A stretch of DNA of 64,000 bases from Dehalococcoidia bacterium (GTDB taxonomy: Bacteria; Chloroflexota; Dehalococcoidia; Lucifugimonadales; UBA3495), in assembly GCA_012959605.1 (NCBI GenBank), contig DUCU01000012.1, positions 59,890 to 123,889 of the forward strand. Direction: 5' to 3'. Shown here in pieces: positions 1-10,264 of the stretch. The position numbers and the translations under genes were made by a program. Numbering within the stretch: position 1 is the stretch's first letter; every line of letters begins with the position of its first letter. The notes below the pieces were generated by a model that was not told the origin of the DNA, did not search any database, and worked only from the letters and a program-made list of their open reading frames with translations.

Positions 1-11
1 CCCGCATCCAC

Positions 12-1490
12 GTGAAACTGGTTGCGGAAGTTGGTGTTGGCACCATCGCCGCTGGCGTGACCAAGGGCCACGCTGACGTTGTGCTTATCAGCGGACATGA
101 CGGCGGCACTGGCGCATCGCCGGAGTCGTCGATCAAACACGCTGGACTGCCTTGGGAACTTGGCGTTGCCGAGACCCAACAAGTTTTGGTGGCCAATGGC
201 CTCAGAAGCCGCATTGTGCTCCAAACCGACGGCCAGTTGAAGACCGGACGCGACGCCGCTATTGCGACGCTGCTCGGAGCCGAGGAATTTGGCTTTGCCA
301 CCTCAGCATTGGTTGTTAGCGGCTGCATCATGTTGCGGAATTGCCACCTGAACACCTGCTCCGTGGGCATCGCCACCCAAGACCCTGAACTACGTAAAAA
401 GTTTAACGGCAAGCCCGAACACCTAGTCGCCTACTTCACCTTCATCGCTGAAGAGATGCGGGAGATCATGGCTGAATTGGGCTTTCGCACCGTGGCCGAG
501 ATGATTGGCCGCACTGACGTTCTCGATTACAAAGAAGCAGAAGGCCACTGGAAAGCAGAAGGTTTGGACTTTGCCCGCTTGCTACACCGTCAGGAGTCTA
601 ACGACCCCAACGAGCCGGTTTACTGTGATCGGGAACAGGACCACGGGCTGGATAAGGCCCTGGACCATCAACTAATCGCCCAAGCTCAGGGGGCCATTAA
701 CGACAGAAAACCTGTGGAGATTGAACTGCCGATTTACAACTCCAACCGAACCGTAGGCGCAATGCTCAGCGGCAAGGTTGCCAAGCTCTACGGCGAAGAC
801 GGGCTCCCCGACAACACTATAAATATTAAATTTACTGGGTCGGCGGGGCAGAGCTTTGGCGCATTCTTGACTCGGGGTACCAGCATCACGTTGCTGGGTG
901 ACTCCAATGACTACATGGGCAAGGGTATGTCCGGCGGTCGTATCGTCGTTTGCCCGGATCCTGAAGCCACATTTGTGCCTGAGGAAAACATCATTCTCGG
1001 CAACGTTGCAATGTACGGAGCAACCGGTGGCGAGGTGTTCATTAACGGCATTGCTGGCGAACGGTTCTGCGTCCGAAATAGCGGAGTAAAGACCGTGGTA
1101 GAAGCTGTGGGAGACCACGGCTGCGAGTATATGACCGGCGGTGTCGCCGTGATACTTGGCGCTACCGGCCGAAACTTTGCCGCTGGCATGAGCGGCGGAA
1201 TAGCATTTGTTTACGATAAGGATGATGATTTCAACATCTCCTTCAACGACGAAATGGCCGACTTGGAGTCGGTGACGGACCCAGAAGATATCGCAACCCT
1301 GAAAGGGCTGATAGAAGACCATAAGAAGTACACCGGCAGCACTCCCGCCGCCGAAATACTGGCCGACTGGGACGCCGCACTGAAACGGTTTAAAAAGATC
1401 ATGCCGCGAGACTACCGGCGTGTTTTGGAAGAACGACGCAGGAACGGGCAGGGTACAGAGCGGGAGTTGGAAGCAGTCGGTAATGGGTAA
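12..1490 (+). CDS. gltB: Glutamate synthase large subunit, C-terminal part (truncated by window start)
   Basis: [31 protein letters not shown] and C-terminal GXGXG beta-helix repeats; followed by gltD. Confidence 0.95.
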   Translation: MKLVAEVGVGTIAAGVTKGHADVVLISGHDGGTGASPESSIKHAGLPWELGVAETQQVLVANGLRSRIVLQTDGQLKTGRDAAIATLLGAEEFGFATSALVVSGCIMLRNCHLNTCSVGIATQDPELRKKFNGKPEHLVAYFTFIAEEMREIMAELGFRTVAEMIGRTDVLDYKEAEGHWKAEGLDFARLLHRQESNDPNEPVYCDREQDHGLDKALDHQLIAQAQGAINDRKPVEIELPIYNSNRTVGAMLSGKVAKLYGEDGLPDNTINIKFTGSAGQSFGAFLTRGTSITLLGDSNDYMGKGMSGGRIVVCPDPEATFVPEENIILGNVAMYGATGGEVFINGIAGERFCVRNSGVKTVVEAVGDHGCEYMTGGVAVILGATGRNFAAGMSGGIAFVYDKDDDFNISFNDEMADLESVTDPEDIATLKGLIEDHKKYTGSTPAAEILADWDAALKRFKKIMPRDYRRVLEERRRNGQGTERELEAVGNG

Positions 1491-2943
1491 ACCCACTGGA
1501 TTTACGGAATCAGGCCGGATTAACCCAGAGCGAAGACCGGCAGCAGAAAGAAAAGGCGACTACCGAGAGTTCTACGAACTCTGGGGTGAAGATCAGGCAA
1601 AGGAACAAGGCTCCCGGTGTATGGACTGTTCTGTTCCCTTCTGTCACATGGGTTGCCCGTTGGGCAACGTCATCCCTGAGTTCAATCACCAGGTCTACTT
1701 GGGCGATTGGAAAGGCGCTCTGGGTACCCTGCTATCTACCAATAATTTCCCCGAGTTCACCGGGCGAGTATGTCCTGCGCCCTGCGAGGCCAGTTGCGTT
1801 CTGAGTATTAACGCTGATCCGGTCACCATTGAATACATCGAAAAAGAGATTGTTGAACACGGGTATGAAAACGGCTGGATCAAGCCTGAGCCGCCCGCCA
1901 AGCGCACCGGTAAAAAGGTTGCCGTAGTTGGGTCTGGCCCCTCCGGTTTGGCCGCAGCCCAGCAACTGAACCGCGCCGGACACCTGGTGACGGTCATTGA
2001 GCGCGCCGGGTACATCGGCGGTCTGCTGACCCTAGGCATACCAGAATTCAAACTGGAAAAGAATGTCGTGCAACGCCGCGTTGACCTGATGGCTGCTGAA
2101 GGCATCGTTTTCCTGACCAACACCAACGTTGGCGTTGATTTCCCTGTTGAAAAATTGCTCGGCGAATTTGACGCCGTCTGTCTAGCCTGTGGCTCAACTG
2201 AAGCGAGAGAACTGGATGTTCCCGGTCGGGATCTGGAAGGCGTCCATCTAGCTATGGAATACCTGACCCAGCAAAACCGTGTACTGTCCGGCGAAACGGT
2301 TGGCGATAATGAACGCATCGAGGCCGAAGGCAAGCGAGTGGTGATTCTTGGCGGTGGCGATACCGGGGCCGACTGCCTGGGTACTGCTCTGCGTCAGGGT
2401 GCCGAAGTTGTGCATCAACTGGAACTACTGGCTGAACCCCCGGAAGAGAGGCCCGGCAACAACCCTTGGCCCCAGTGGCCCCTGGTGCTCCGGTCATCCC
2501 CCGCCCACGAAGAGGGCGGCATACGTGAATACTCTATCCTGACCAAGTCCTTCTCCGGAAGCAACGGAAAGCTTGAGAAACTGCACGGTGTGAAGGTGGA
2601 ATGGCAGGCAGGAGAAAATGGTGGCCGACCATCCATGGTTGAGATCCCCGGCAGCGAGTTTGAGATGGAAACTGAACTGACTCTGCTGGCCATGGGATTC
2701 TTGCATCCAGAGGGTGACGGCATGTTGTCTCAGCTCGGTGTGGACCTTGATGGCCGCGGGAACATTGCAATTGACGCCAACCGTATGAGTAGTGTCTCGG
2801 GCGTCTTTGCTGCCGGCGATGCTGCTAGAGGGCAGTCGTTGGTGGTCTGGGCCATTGCTGAAGGTCGAGAAACTGCTCGGTCGATTGACTTGTTCCTCAT
2901 GGGCAAGACTACTCTCCCCCATTCACTACCGGAAAACGGCTAG
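1483..2943 (+). CDS. gltD: Glutamate synthase small subunit
   Basis: MGKPTGF... with [33 protein letters not shown] at 1483 overlaps the gltB stop (ATGGGTAA). Confidence 0.95.
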   Translation: MGKPTGFTESGRINPERRPAAERKGDYREFYELWGEDQAKEQGSRCMDCSVPFCHMGCPLGNVIPEFNHQVYLGDWKGALGTLLSTNNFPEFTGRVCPAPCEASCVLSINADPVTIEYIEKEIVEHGYENGWIKPEPPAKRTGKKVAVVGSGPSGLAAAQQLNRAGHLVTVIERAGYIGGLLTLGIPEFKLEKNVVQRRVDLMAAEGIVFLTNTNVGVDFPVEKLLGEFDAVCLACGSTEARELDVPGRDLEGVHLAMEYLTQQNRVLSGETVGDNERIEAEGKRVVILGGGDTGADCLGTALRQGAEVVHQLELLAEPPEERPGNNPWPQWPLVLRSSPAHEEGGIREYSILTKSFSGSNGKLEKLHGVKVEWQAGENGGRPSMVEIPGSEFEMETELTLLAMGFLHPEGDGMLSQLGVDLDGRGNIAIDANRMSSVSGVFAAGDAARGQSLVVWAIAEGRETARSIDLFLMGKTTLPHSLPENG

Positions 2944-2995
2944 GCCAATTCTTCCCTATGTCTCGCCCATGGGTTGAGAGCTTAACGGGGAATAA

Positions 2996-4036
2996 TTAGT
3001 TACTTGAGGCGAATAGCGGGAATACGTCGCTGAACTTTCCGACGTTTACTATCACCCGAACCCTCAGAAGTTCCCCCTCTTGACGCACACCCAGGTCTTC
3101 AAACTCGTGGGTCTGCCTTGCCCTCTCCAAGAGATCAGATGTTAACTGCAATGCTGCTGTGGCAATCGCTGGAGCTGGGAATTTAATCACCGCATGGAAA
3201 ACCGCCAAATCTCCTGGCAAAATGCCTGCGCTCACCACGACATTGCTGCAACCGAGATCCGCCTGAAGCTCTGCGAACAGAGGGAACGACGCGCATTTGG
3301 TAATAACCCCAGCGGCGAAACCTGAAGGCACCGTGTTTAATAACTCGGTAAGACCGGGCGAGTTGACCAAGGAGTCAGCACGGCCGTCAAATGCGTCGAG
3401 AGAGGTTTCTGCCAGCGCCTTAGCGTCCTCTACGGTCAGGCCTCGACCTGAGGCCGCTACTCCAACGCCCTTGTCTGCTGTGGCCATCGCCACAACCGTC
3501 CCAAGGATGTCGATGCCCCATACGTTGTGACCTTCATAGGTCGTTGGGCCATCGCCGCCCAAATCGAAGCCAAAGCCGCCGGCCACTTTGAGCATGTCCC
3601 CAATCGGAAACGTGCTTTGGAACGGAGTCAGCAGGGTTTCGGTTTCAAAATCTGCGGAGACTGCGATGGTGTTTACCAGTCCGGTGGCAATGGACGGCAG
3701 AGCCACTTCAATGCCCAGCACCTCGAGTGAGGCAAGGTTCGCCAAATTATCGTTTTCCCGCACAAATTCCACATCCAAATAGACTGCAGAACCGAAATTA
3801 TCCGGTAGCAGGGACAGTAGGCTGCTTAGTTGCGCCAAGCGTTCAGGGTCCGGTGCTGGGATTTCAGCATTGGCGAAGTCTTGATAGGGTATTGGAGTTT
3901 CTGTGGGGACCACGATCGGACCAACAGCAGCGCTAGTGGCTGGTGATGTGGTCTCGGTGGTACAGGCGGCCAAGAGACCGACCACCATAACGGTCATGAT
4001 TACGGCCTTGATGGCGTGTCGGTTTATGTAATGCAT
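2996..4036 (-). CDS. Hypothetical lipoprotein
   Basis: Signal peptide with lipobox-like LLAAC; no family recognised. Confidence 0.75.
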   Translation of the reverse strand: MHYINRHAIKAVIMTVMVVGLLAACTTETTSPATSAAVGPIVVPTETPIPYQDFANAEIPAPDPERLAQLSSLLSLLPDNFGSAVYLDVEFVRENDNLANLASLEVLGIEVALPSIATGLVNTIAVSADFETETLLTPFQSTFPIGDMLKVAGGFGFDLGGDGPTTYEGHNVWGIDILGTVVAMATADKGVGVAASGRGLTVEDAKALAETSLDAFDGRADSLVNSPGLTELLNTVPSGFAAGVITKCASFPLFAELQADLGCSNVVVSAGILPGDLAVFHAVIKFPAPAIATAALQLTSDLLERARQTHEFEDLGVRQEGELLRVRVIVNVGKFSDVFPLFASSN

Positions 4037-4057
4037 GATGGTCGTATATGAAAAAAT

Positions 4058-5500
4058 CTAACTCTGAGTGGTCACAGCCTGCTTTAGATTAACGTGGGAC
4101 AAGTACTCTTTCATGTCCAACACCTGCACCGCATTGGTAGTGCCAGACACTCCAGGCAGGAAACCATGGACAATCGTGACCACATCATCCTCTGAGATGG
4201 TCTTTCCTTCCAGACCTGATTTAATGACCGATGCTACAAGACCGGCAACGTCTTGTTGCGGTGGGATCACACCTCCGGGGCGAATACCCCAACCCATGGC
4301 GAGCTTCTGAAGAATGGCCGGGTCATGGGAAAATGCCAGTATGTCAGCGCTGGGCCGGAACCGGGACAGTTCCAGCGCTGCCCGTCCGGTGCTGGTGACC
4401 ACAACCGGCTTGGAATCCAGAGTCTGGACCAGTCTTGCGGCCGCGGATGTGATTGCTTGGGTCCGGTCGTTGGAATCCAAATCGCTGAAATATGAATAGA
4501 TCTTTTCAGTCTCAACAATGGTGGCGTCAAAAATCTTCAGGGCTTCCAGCGGGTGCTGGCCCATGGCCGTCTCATCTGAAAGCATCACCGCATCGCAGCG
4601 GTCAAGCACAGCGTTGGTAACGTCGGACACCTCTGCTCTAGTCGGCGCCGGGGCAACGACCATTGACCAAAGCATCTGCGTGGCGATTACAGAAACCTTT
4701 CCGGCCTCATTGGACTTGGCCACCAGCTGCTTCTGGACCACCGGAACCCGTTCCATGGGAATCTCAACGCCCAGGTCCCCCCGGGCCACCATGATTCCGT
4801 CCACCTCAGGGAGGATGCTATCGATGTTATCGACGCCTTCTCCCCGCTCCAGTTTGGCCATGACCAGCGCCTTGCTGCCGGCGGCGTTCAGTTCTTTTCT
4901 GGCGTCAATAATGTCCTGGGCGGTGCGTACGAATGACAGACCGACCCAGTCAACTCCGTGCTCGACGCCGAATTTAAGGGCGATTTTGTCGTCTTCTGTG
5001 AGAATCGGCTCATCTATGGGTACGCCTGGGAGGTTCACGCCCTTATACGAAGAGACAACCCCGGAAGACTGGGCGGTGGCAACAACCCTGGAAGGACTGG
5101 CCTCCGTGACCAGTAGCCGGACGGTGCCATCAGCGATAAATATACTGTGTCCAGGAGCGATGTTTTTAAAAGCGCCAGGTTGGGGGAACGGCAACACACC
5201 AGGTTCGTCCGTCGTATTTTCTGGGACCAACGCAACTACGTCGCCTGGGTTCACCAAGATAGGCTCTTTGATGGTTCCCAGTCGTAGTTTGATACCGCCT
5301 AAGTCTTGAAGAATGGCGACCGGGCGATTGTATTTCTTGGAAATCTTCCTGATGTTGGAAATGACTTCTGCGTGTTCAGCCAAGGTTCCGTGGGAGAAAT
5401 TGAGCCGGGCGCAGTCAATTCCACGCTTGATGAGTTCATCCAACATTTCGGGGTCTCTGGTGGAGGGGCCAATGGTGACTATAATCTTCGTTTTACGCAT
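4058..5500 (-). CDS. pyk: Pyruvate kinase
   Basis: MRKTKIIVTIGPSTRDPEML, MVARGDLGVEIPMERVPVVQK; internal ATG at 5500 is the likely start. Confidence 0.96.
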   Translation of the reverse strand: MRKTKIIVTIGPSTRDPEMLDELIKRGIDCARLNFSHGTLAEHAEVISNIRKISKKYNRPVAILQDLGGIKLRLGTIKEPILVNPGDVVALVPENTTDEPGVLPFPQPGAFKNIAPGHSIFIADGTVRLLVTEASPSRVVATAQSSGVVSSYKGVNLPGVPIDEPILTEDDKIALKFGVEHGVDWVGLSFVRTAQDIIDARKELNAAGSKALVMAKLERGEGVDNIDSILPEVDGIMVARGDLGVEIPMERVPVVQKQLVAKSNEAGKVSVIATQMLWSMVVAPAPTRAEVSDVTNAVLDRCDAVMLSDETAMGQHPLEALKIFDATIVETEKIYSYFSDLDSNDRTQAITSAAARLVQTLDSKPVVVTSTGRAALELSRFRPSADILAFSHDPAILQKLAMGWGIRPGGVIPPQQDVAGLVASVIKSGLEGKTISEDDVVTIVHGFLPGVSGTTNAVQVLDMKEYLSHVNLKQAVTTQS

Positions 5501-5787
5501 GGTTTCTGCCTCGCTGCAATCAGCTGAGAAGATATTCAAGCATTTGGCTCGAAACACGTTGTGGAGTTTGGGCTAGATAAATAAAAACGCCCAAACTGCT
5601 ATTGGACAAAGTTAACTAATTTGCCTAATCAAAATATAACAGACCGGTGATTATTCTACGAACCTAGGTTAATCAGAGATTCATAGAAAAAGCGCCCAGA
5701 TCAATCGGGACGCTTTTTCGTTCTACCAATGTTGGAGGCTGCTAGTTAATCATTTGATGCTAGCTTCGATTATTCTTTAGGTGTTCT

Positions 5788-6954
5788 TTATTTATTCCTC
5801 TGGGCATCGAACCGATCTGTGGCGGCCTTGATGCCAACATAGCGGTTTGCCTGGAGCGACTCGCGGCGTTCGGCGGTCCAGTCGTTGGATATCTTGATGC
5901 CGGCCACACTGCCCTGGAAGTGGGGCATCACGTAACGGGCCAAAAGCTCATAGCTGCGGTGGATTTTATCCCTGGGCGCCCAGTCCTCAACCCGCATCAT
6001 GAACTTGCCGAAGCCACCGGTCATCTCTTGGAGCCGTTCGATACTGGCGATGCAGTCGTCGGGAGTTCCAACAATCCATTGGTTCTTCTCGACCATAAAG
6101 TCCACGATCTGGTCACGGGGTACGTCGGGCACCGGGTTCCCTAGCGTCTGACCAAAGTATTCCGTGACGATGTTGCCTGCTCCTTCACGAATGTCTTTGA
6201 AGGCCTGCTCTTTGCTGTCGGCCAGGTGCATGCCCATGACGATGCCCCAGTCTTCCCGGTGCATCGTCTTGCCGTGCTCGGCGGCGGTCTCTTCTGCGAT
6301 GGTCCAGAGCTCAGCGAGGGATGTTTTGCGGATGGTGTCTCTCGGCACGCTCAACGAAAGTATGGACGCGCCATGTTTACCGGCCAGGGTCACTCCAGCA
6401 GGCGACTCAACTGATGCCACGGCTACCGGGACAATTGGGTCCTGGTAGGGGCGCAGCTGCAGAACAGCGTCGTTCATCTCAAACCAGTCGGTCTTGACTG
6501 TGTAGGGCTCCGGACTGGACATGAGCCGCATGATGGCGTCCAAAGACTCTTCCATCATTGCTCGTTGTCGCTCCGGCTTGATACCCAGCATGATGGCGTC
6601 TGACGCCAATGCGCCAGGACCGCAGCCTAGTATCACGCGGCCTCTGGTCAAATGGTCCAGTTGGACCATGCGGTTGGCCACCATGAATGGGTGATGATAA
6701 GGAAGGCTGGTTACGCCGGTGCCCAGCCTAATGTGGCGGGTCCGTTCAGCGGCAGTGGCCAGGAATAGTTCGGGCGACGCAATGGTCTCCCATCCTGCGC
6801 TGTGGTGTTCACCGATATAGGCTTCATCAAAGCCCAGGACATCCAGCCATTGTAGAAGCTCTAGATCCCTTTCCAATGCCAGGGTGGGGTTTTCCCCCAC
6901 TCGGTGGAAGGGAGCCATGAAGACGCCAAATTTCATGCGATTGGGGCGAGTCAT
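5788..6954 (-). CDS. LLM class (luciferase-like) flavin-dependent oxidoreductase
   Basis: MKFGVFMAPFHRVGENPTLALERDLELLQWLDVLGFDEAYIGEHHSAGWE. Confidence 0.9.
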   Translation of the reverse strand: MTRPNRMKFGVFMAPFHRVGENPTLALERDLELLQWLDVLGFDEAYIGEHHSAGWETIASPELFLATAAERTRHIRLGTGVTSLPYHHPFMVANRMVQLDHLTRGRVILGCGPGALASDAIMLGIKPERQRAMMEESLDAIMRLMSSPEPYTVKTDWFEMNDAVLQLRPYQDPIVPVAVASVESPAGVTLAGKHGASILSLSVPRDTIRKTSLAELWTIAEETAAEHGKTMHREDWGIVMGMHLADSKEQAFKDIREGAGNIVTEYFGQTLGNPVPDVPRDQIVDFMVEKNQWIVGTPDDCIASIERLQEMTGGFGKFMMRVEDWAPRDKIHRSYELLARYVMPHFQGSVAGIKISNDWTAERRESLQANRYVGIKAATDRFDAQRNK

Positions 6955-7195
6955 GCTTACATCCTCCGTCTGTGTTTTCGGGCTGTGTTTCAGGGTGTAT
7001 TCCAGAATGTCTTTTAGGCATTTGGAACGGTGCGGGTCGGTAAGGGCGACTCATTCGTGGATGTTCTCAGGCGGACTGAATCGGGCAAGCTTACGACCGA
7101 GGACATTCTAGCACGCAGCCTGATGCGCCAGAGGATAGTGAGTATTAGTTCGGGTAATCAGCGGGGTCCAGGCAGGTAAATATCGTAATCGAAAA

Positions 7196-7699
7196 CTAAG
7201 AGCCTACGACGGTGCTGCGGCGTTCCATAAGTAGTGTGTCGCGCCACTGGCCGTTGAGCGAGCCAATCCGTTCTCGGGTGCCAACGGAGCGGAACCCGCA
7301 GGACGAGTGGATGGCAATACTGGCCTCATTCTCCACAAAGATCATGGCTTGCAGGGTCCAAATACCGGCCGATTCTGAGGTCGTAACCAAGGCGCTGAGC
7401 AGGAGCTTGCCAACGCCGTTACCCCGTGATTGTTCGGAGACGTAGACGCTGACTTCAGCCACGCCGGAGTAGGCAGACCGAGTGGAAACGGGGCTCAAAG
7501 CGGCCCAGCCGACCACTTCATCGCCATCTCTGGCCACCAGTCTGCAGTCTGGCCGGTGGTCGCCATTCCAGCGTCCCCAATCAGGGGTGTGGGTATCCAC
7601 CGTAGCGTTTCCGGTGGCAATGCCATCCTGGTAAATGCCTTTGACCGCCTCCCAGTCACCCACACCCATGCTTCCGATAATGCACTTTGCGATTTTCAT
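7196..7699 (-). CDS. GNAT family N-acetyltransferase (phosphinothricin acetyltransferase-like)
   Basis: MKIAKCIIGSMGVGDWEAVKGIYQDGIATGNATVDTHTP; SVYVSEQSRGNGVGKLLLSALV acetyl-CoA motif; likely start at internal ATG 7699. Confidence 0.87.
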   Translation of the reverse strand: MKIAKCIIGSMGVGDWEAVKGIYQDGIATGNATVDTHTPDWGRWNGDHRPDCRLVARDGDEVVGWAALSPVSTRSAYSGVAEVSVYVSEQSRGNGVGKLLLSALVTTSESAGIWTLQAMIFVENEASIAIHSSCGFRSVGTRERIGSLNGQWRDTLLMERRSTVVGS

Positions 7700-7959
7700 A
7701 CTGGGCCAGTGTCCGTTTTCATCTCTGGGCTGTGGTTCCGCTGATTCCAATACGGCCACGGAGGTAGATAAATACTCGAGAAAATTTCTTAAGAGCGTAT
7801 ATTGTAGGATTACGACGCCAAGGTGTAAACCGGCGTGTCCAGGCAAGCATGAATAACAGGCCCTCCAATGTGACACAGTCAGAGCAAACGTGGTATCTTT
7901 GCATCCACAAATCCCCGTTGTGGGATTGCCAAATTCAAACCGACAGGAGGGGTTGCGAG

Positions 7960-8385
7960 ATGCCCAAGATTAAGCACATCGCCATTGCCACTCAGGACGC
8001 GGCGAAGACCGCCACTTTCTATAAAGAAGTTTTTGGACTGCGCGAGATTGCACAGTTGGAAAGCGCCAACGCCAATGGTTATTTCCTCAGTGACGGCAAC
8101 GTCAACATGGCCATTCTGGACTTTCAAAATGACGCAGTAGCCGGAGTCCGTGGCAAAGAATACAGCGGTATTCACCATATCGGATTCGAGGTCGAAGACT
8201 TGGAAGACGTGGAAGCCAAGTTGGCTGCCGCCGGATCTGCTCCCATGGACGAGGTCAACAAGGCCTTGGGCGTAGGCATGGGCGGACCCCGTAACGCCAA
8301 CGTTGAGATTAAGTACACTGGCCCCAACGGCGAGATGATTGACGTCTCTGCCCACGGCTGGGTCGGAACACGCGGCTTCGATTAA
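7960..8385 (+). CDS. VOC family protein (glyoxalase / methylmalonyl-CoA epimerase-like)
   Basis: MPKIKHIAIATQDAAKTATFYKEVFGLRE; AGGAGG SD at 7945-7950. Confidence 0.88.
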   Translation: MPKIKHIAIATQDAAKTATFYKEVFGLREIAQLESANANGYFLSDGNVNMAILDFQNDAVAGVRGKEYSGIHHIGFEVEDLEDVEAKLAAAGSAPMDEVNKALGVGMGGPRNANVEIKYTGPNGEMIDVSAHGWVGTRGFD

Positions 8386-8400
8386 CCCAAGGTTAATCCT

Positions 8401-8448
8401 AAAAATGAAAAAGCCCGGTTCTTATAAGAACCGGGCTTTTTCATTTTT
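8401..8448. terminator. Bidirectional intrinsic terminator between convergent genes
   Basis: Perfect 48-bp palindrome AAAAATGAAAAAGCCCGGTTCTTA/TAAGAACCGGGCTTTTTCATTTTT. Confidence 0.9.
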
Positions 8449-8462
8449 AGATATTCCAGATA

Positions 8463-8870
8463 TTAGGCAGGTTTGAAGGCGAGAGACGGAGCTTCTTCGT
8501 CTAGATTGTCCGAATCAAGGACCAGGGCCATCCCGGTCTCGATGCCCTGGGGGTTGGTGCCGTCAACGCCGTTAATCATAGCGCTGATGCGCGGCCCCTC
8601 TTCAAGTGTGACTATTCCCGTGCAATAGGGTTTGTTCCGCCCGTATCCCTTGGCCGACATGGCTACAGGGACAATGGATATGCAGGTGAAGGTGCTGAGC
8701 TTGGCCTTGCCACTGAATTGATGCCATTCCATGTTGAACCGGTGACACTCCGGACACATGGGCCGGGGCTCCGGGGACAGGTGCCCACAGTCTTGGCACT
8801 TTACGCCAATCAGTTTCTTCTCTTCTTTAAGCTTGGTGTAGAAGGTGGTGGAAGTGAATTCGCTGGCCAT
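8463..8870 (-). CDS. Zn-ribbon OB-fold protein (DUF35 family)
   Basis: CQDCGHLSPEPRPMCPEC zinc ribbon; adjacent to thiolase. Confidence 0.88.
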   Translation of the reverse strand: MASEFTSTTFYTKLKEEKKLIGVKCQDCGHLSPEPRPMCPECHRFNMEWHQFSGKAKLSTFTCISIVPVAMSAKGYGRNKPYCTGIVTLEEGPRISAMINGVDGTNPQGIETGMALVLDSDNLDEEAPSLAFKPA

Positions 8871-8872
8871 GC

Positions 8873-10153
8873 TTACGACTCCCGACGCAGTACGTTGACC
8901 ACGCAAGTGCCGCCGGTGCCGCCCACGTTATGGGTGATACCTACGGTTGGGTTATCTTTCTTGACCTGGCGCTCTCCAGCCTCTCCCCTTAGTTGGTGGT
9001 AGATTTCAATGACCTGACCAACGCCAGATGCGCCTACTGGGTGCCCTTTGGCCTTCAGCCCGCCTGACGTGTTGATAGGGTGGTCGCCGTCCAGTGCCGT
9101 GCGACCTTCGTCCACCGCGCGGGGGCCTTCGCCCGGTCCGAAGAATCCCAGGTCTTCTGTGGCTACGATCTCAGCGATGGTGAAGCAGTCGTGGACCTCT
9201 GCTAAATCAACATCGGCAATTGTGATGCCGGCCATGTCGTAAGCTTGCTGGGAAGCGGCCTTGGCAGCTGAAAGCGATGTGAGTTCTTCCGAGTCATGGA
9301 GCGGTTTGCCAGTGGCCTGGCCGATTCCGGCAATGCTGATGGGAGTGTCGGTGAAGTTGTGTGCAATCTCATCAGAAACCAGTAGCACGCAGGATGCGCC
9401 ATCGGTGATCGGTGCGCAGTCGTACAAACGCAGAGGCCAGGCGATCCAGGGGTTGGCTCGCTCGTCGTTCAAGAAATCTATCTCTGTCTTGTAATCGGGA
9501 ACTTCCTGTCCCCGTTCTTGGGCCCGCGTGATTCGTCGCTCCATCATGGTGGTCATGGTCTGCTGGAACTGGGCCTTGGGGTTTAGGGCTCCGTTAGCGT
9601 GGTTCTTAATCGCCACCTTGAGCAGGTGATCAAGATTAGTTTCGTAGCGATCCATGTGGGCTTTGGCGATGGCGCCGAAGATACCGGGGAAGGTTAATCC
9701 TGCCGGGACCTCATAGAGACCGTCCGCTGCTGAGGCCAGAACGTCGGTTACGCCGTCAGTTGGCAGGTTGGTCATCTTCTCCATGCCGCCCACCAAAACA
9801 ACGTCGTACATGCCGCTGGCGATGGCCATGACGCCCTCCCTGAGGGCGCTGCCACTGCTTGCGCAGGCGTTTTCTATCCTAGTAATGGGTATGGGGGTGA
9901 TGCCCAGCCAGTCGGCCACTATGGGCGCCGTGTGGCCCTGATGCTCAAACAGGTCGGAGGAGTAGTTGCCCACGTAGGCGCACTCAATGTCATGGATGTC
10001 GAAGCCTCGGTCAATGCTTTCGACCATGTCCTGGAAGGCCTCAACAAATAGGTCGCGGCTATCCTTGCCGGGGAATGCCCCAAATTGGGATAGGCCTGCG
10101 CCTACTACCGAGACCGGGCGTCCCAATTTTCTTTTCTTGAAATTCGTGGCCAT
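8873..10153 (-). CDS. Thiolase family protein / acetyl-CoA acetyltransferase
   Basis: ENACASSGSALREGVMAIASG, NTSGGLKAKGHPVGASGVGQ. Confidence 0.93.
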   Translation of the reverse strand: MATNFKKRKLGRPVSVVGAGLSQFGAFPGKDSRDLFVEAFQDMVESIDRGFDIHDIECAYVGNYSSDLFEHQGHTAPIVADWLGITPIPITRIENACASSGSALREGVMAIASGMYDVVLVGGMEKMTNLPTDGVTDVLASAADGLYEVPAGLTFPGIFGAIAKAHMDRYETNLDHLLKVAIKNHANGALNPKAQFQQTMTTMMERRITRAQERGQEVPDYKTEIDFLNDERANPWIAWPLRLYDCAPITDGASCVLLVSDEIAHNFTDTPISIAGIGQATGKPLHDSEELTSLSAAKAASQQAYDMAGITIADVDLAEVHDCFTIAEIVATEDLGFFGPGEGPRAVDEGRTALDGDHPINTSGGLKAKGHPVGASGVGQVIEIYHQLRGEAGERQVKKDNPTVGITHNVGGTGGTCVVNVLRRES

Positions 10154-10183
10154 TTGACTCTCCTGCATGTTATATCACGAAAA

Positions 10184-10222
10184 TTAAACACCGGCGATTT
10201 TATGTATCGCCGGTGTTTAATA
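10184..10222 (-). terminator. Probable terminator hairpin downstream of the extended ftrB ORF
   Basis: 16-bp perfect inverted repeat ATTAAACACCGGCGAT/ATCGCCGGTGTTTAAT with 7-nt loop, T-rich continuation on minus strand. Confidence 0.6.
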
Positions 10223-10264
10223 ATACCAAAGAAGACGGAGCCTGGTTGCCTACCTAAGATTCTG

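Noticed and set aside
672-1496. 274-aa minus-strand ORF
   Set aside because: Antisense to gltB, whose product is clearly conserved; the antisense product is not recognisable.
4518-5309. 263-aa plus-strand Ser/Thr-rich ORF
   Set aside because: Antisense to pyruvate kinase; composition typical of a shadow ORF.
8401-8448. 48-bp perfect palindrome considered as a special element
   Set aside because: Fully explained as a bidirectional terminator between convergent genes.
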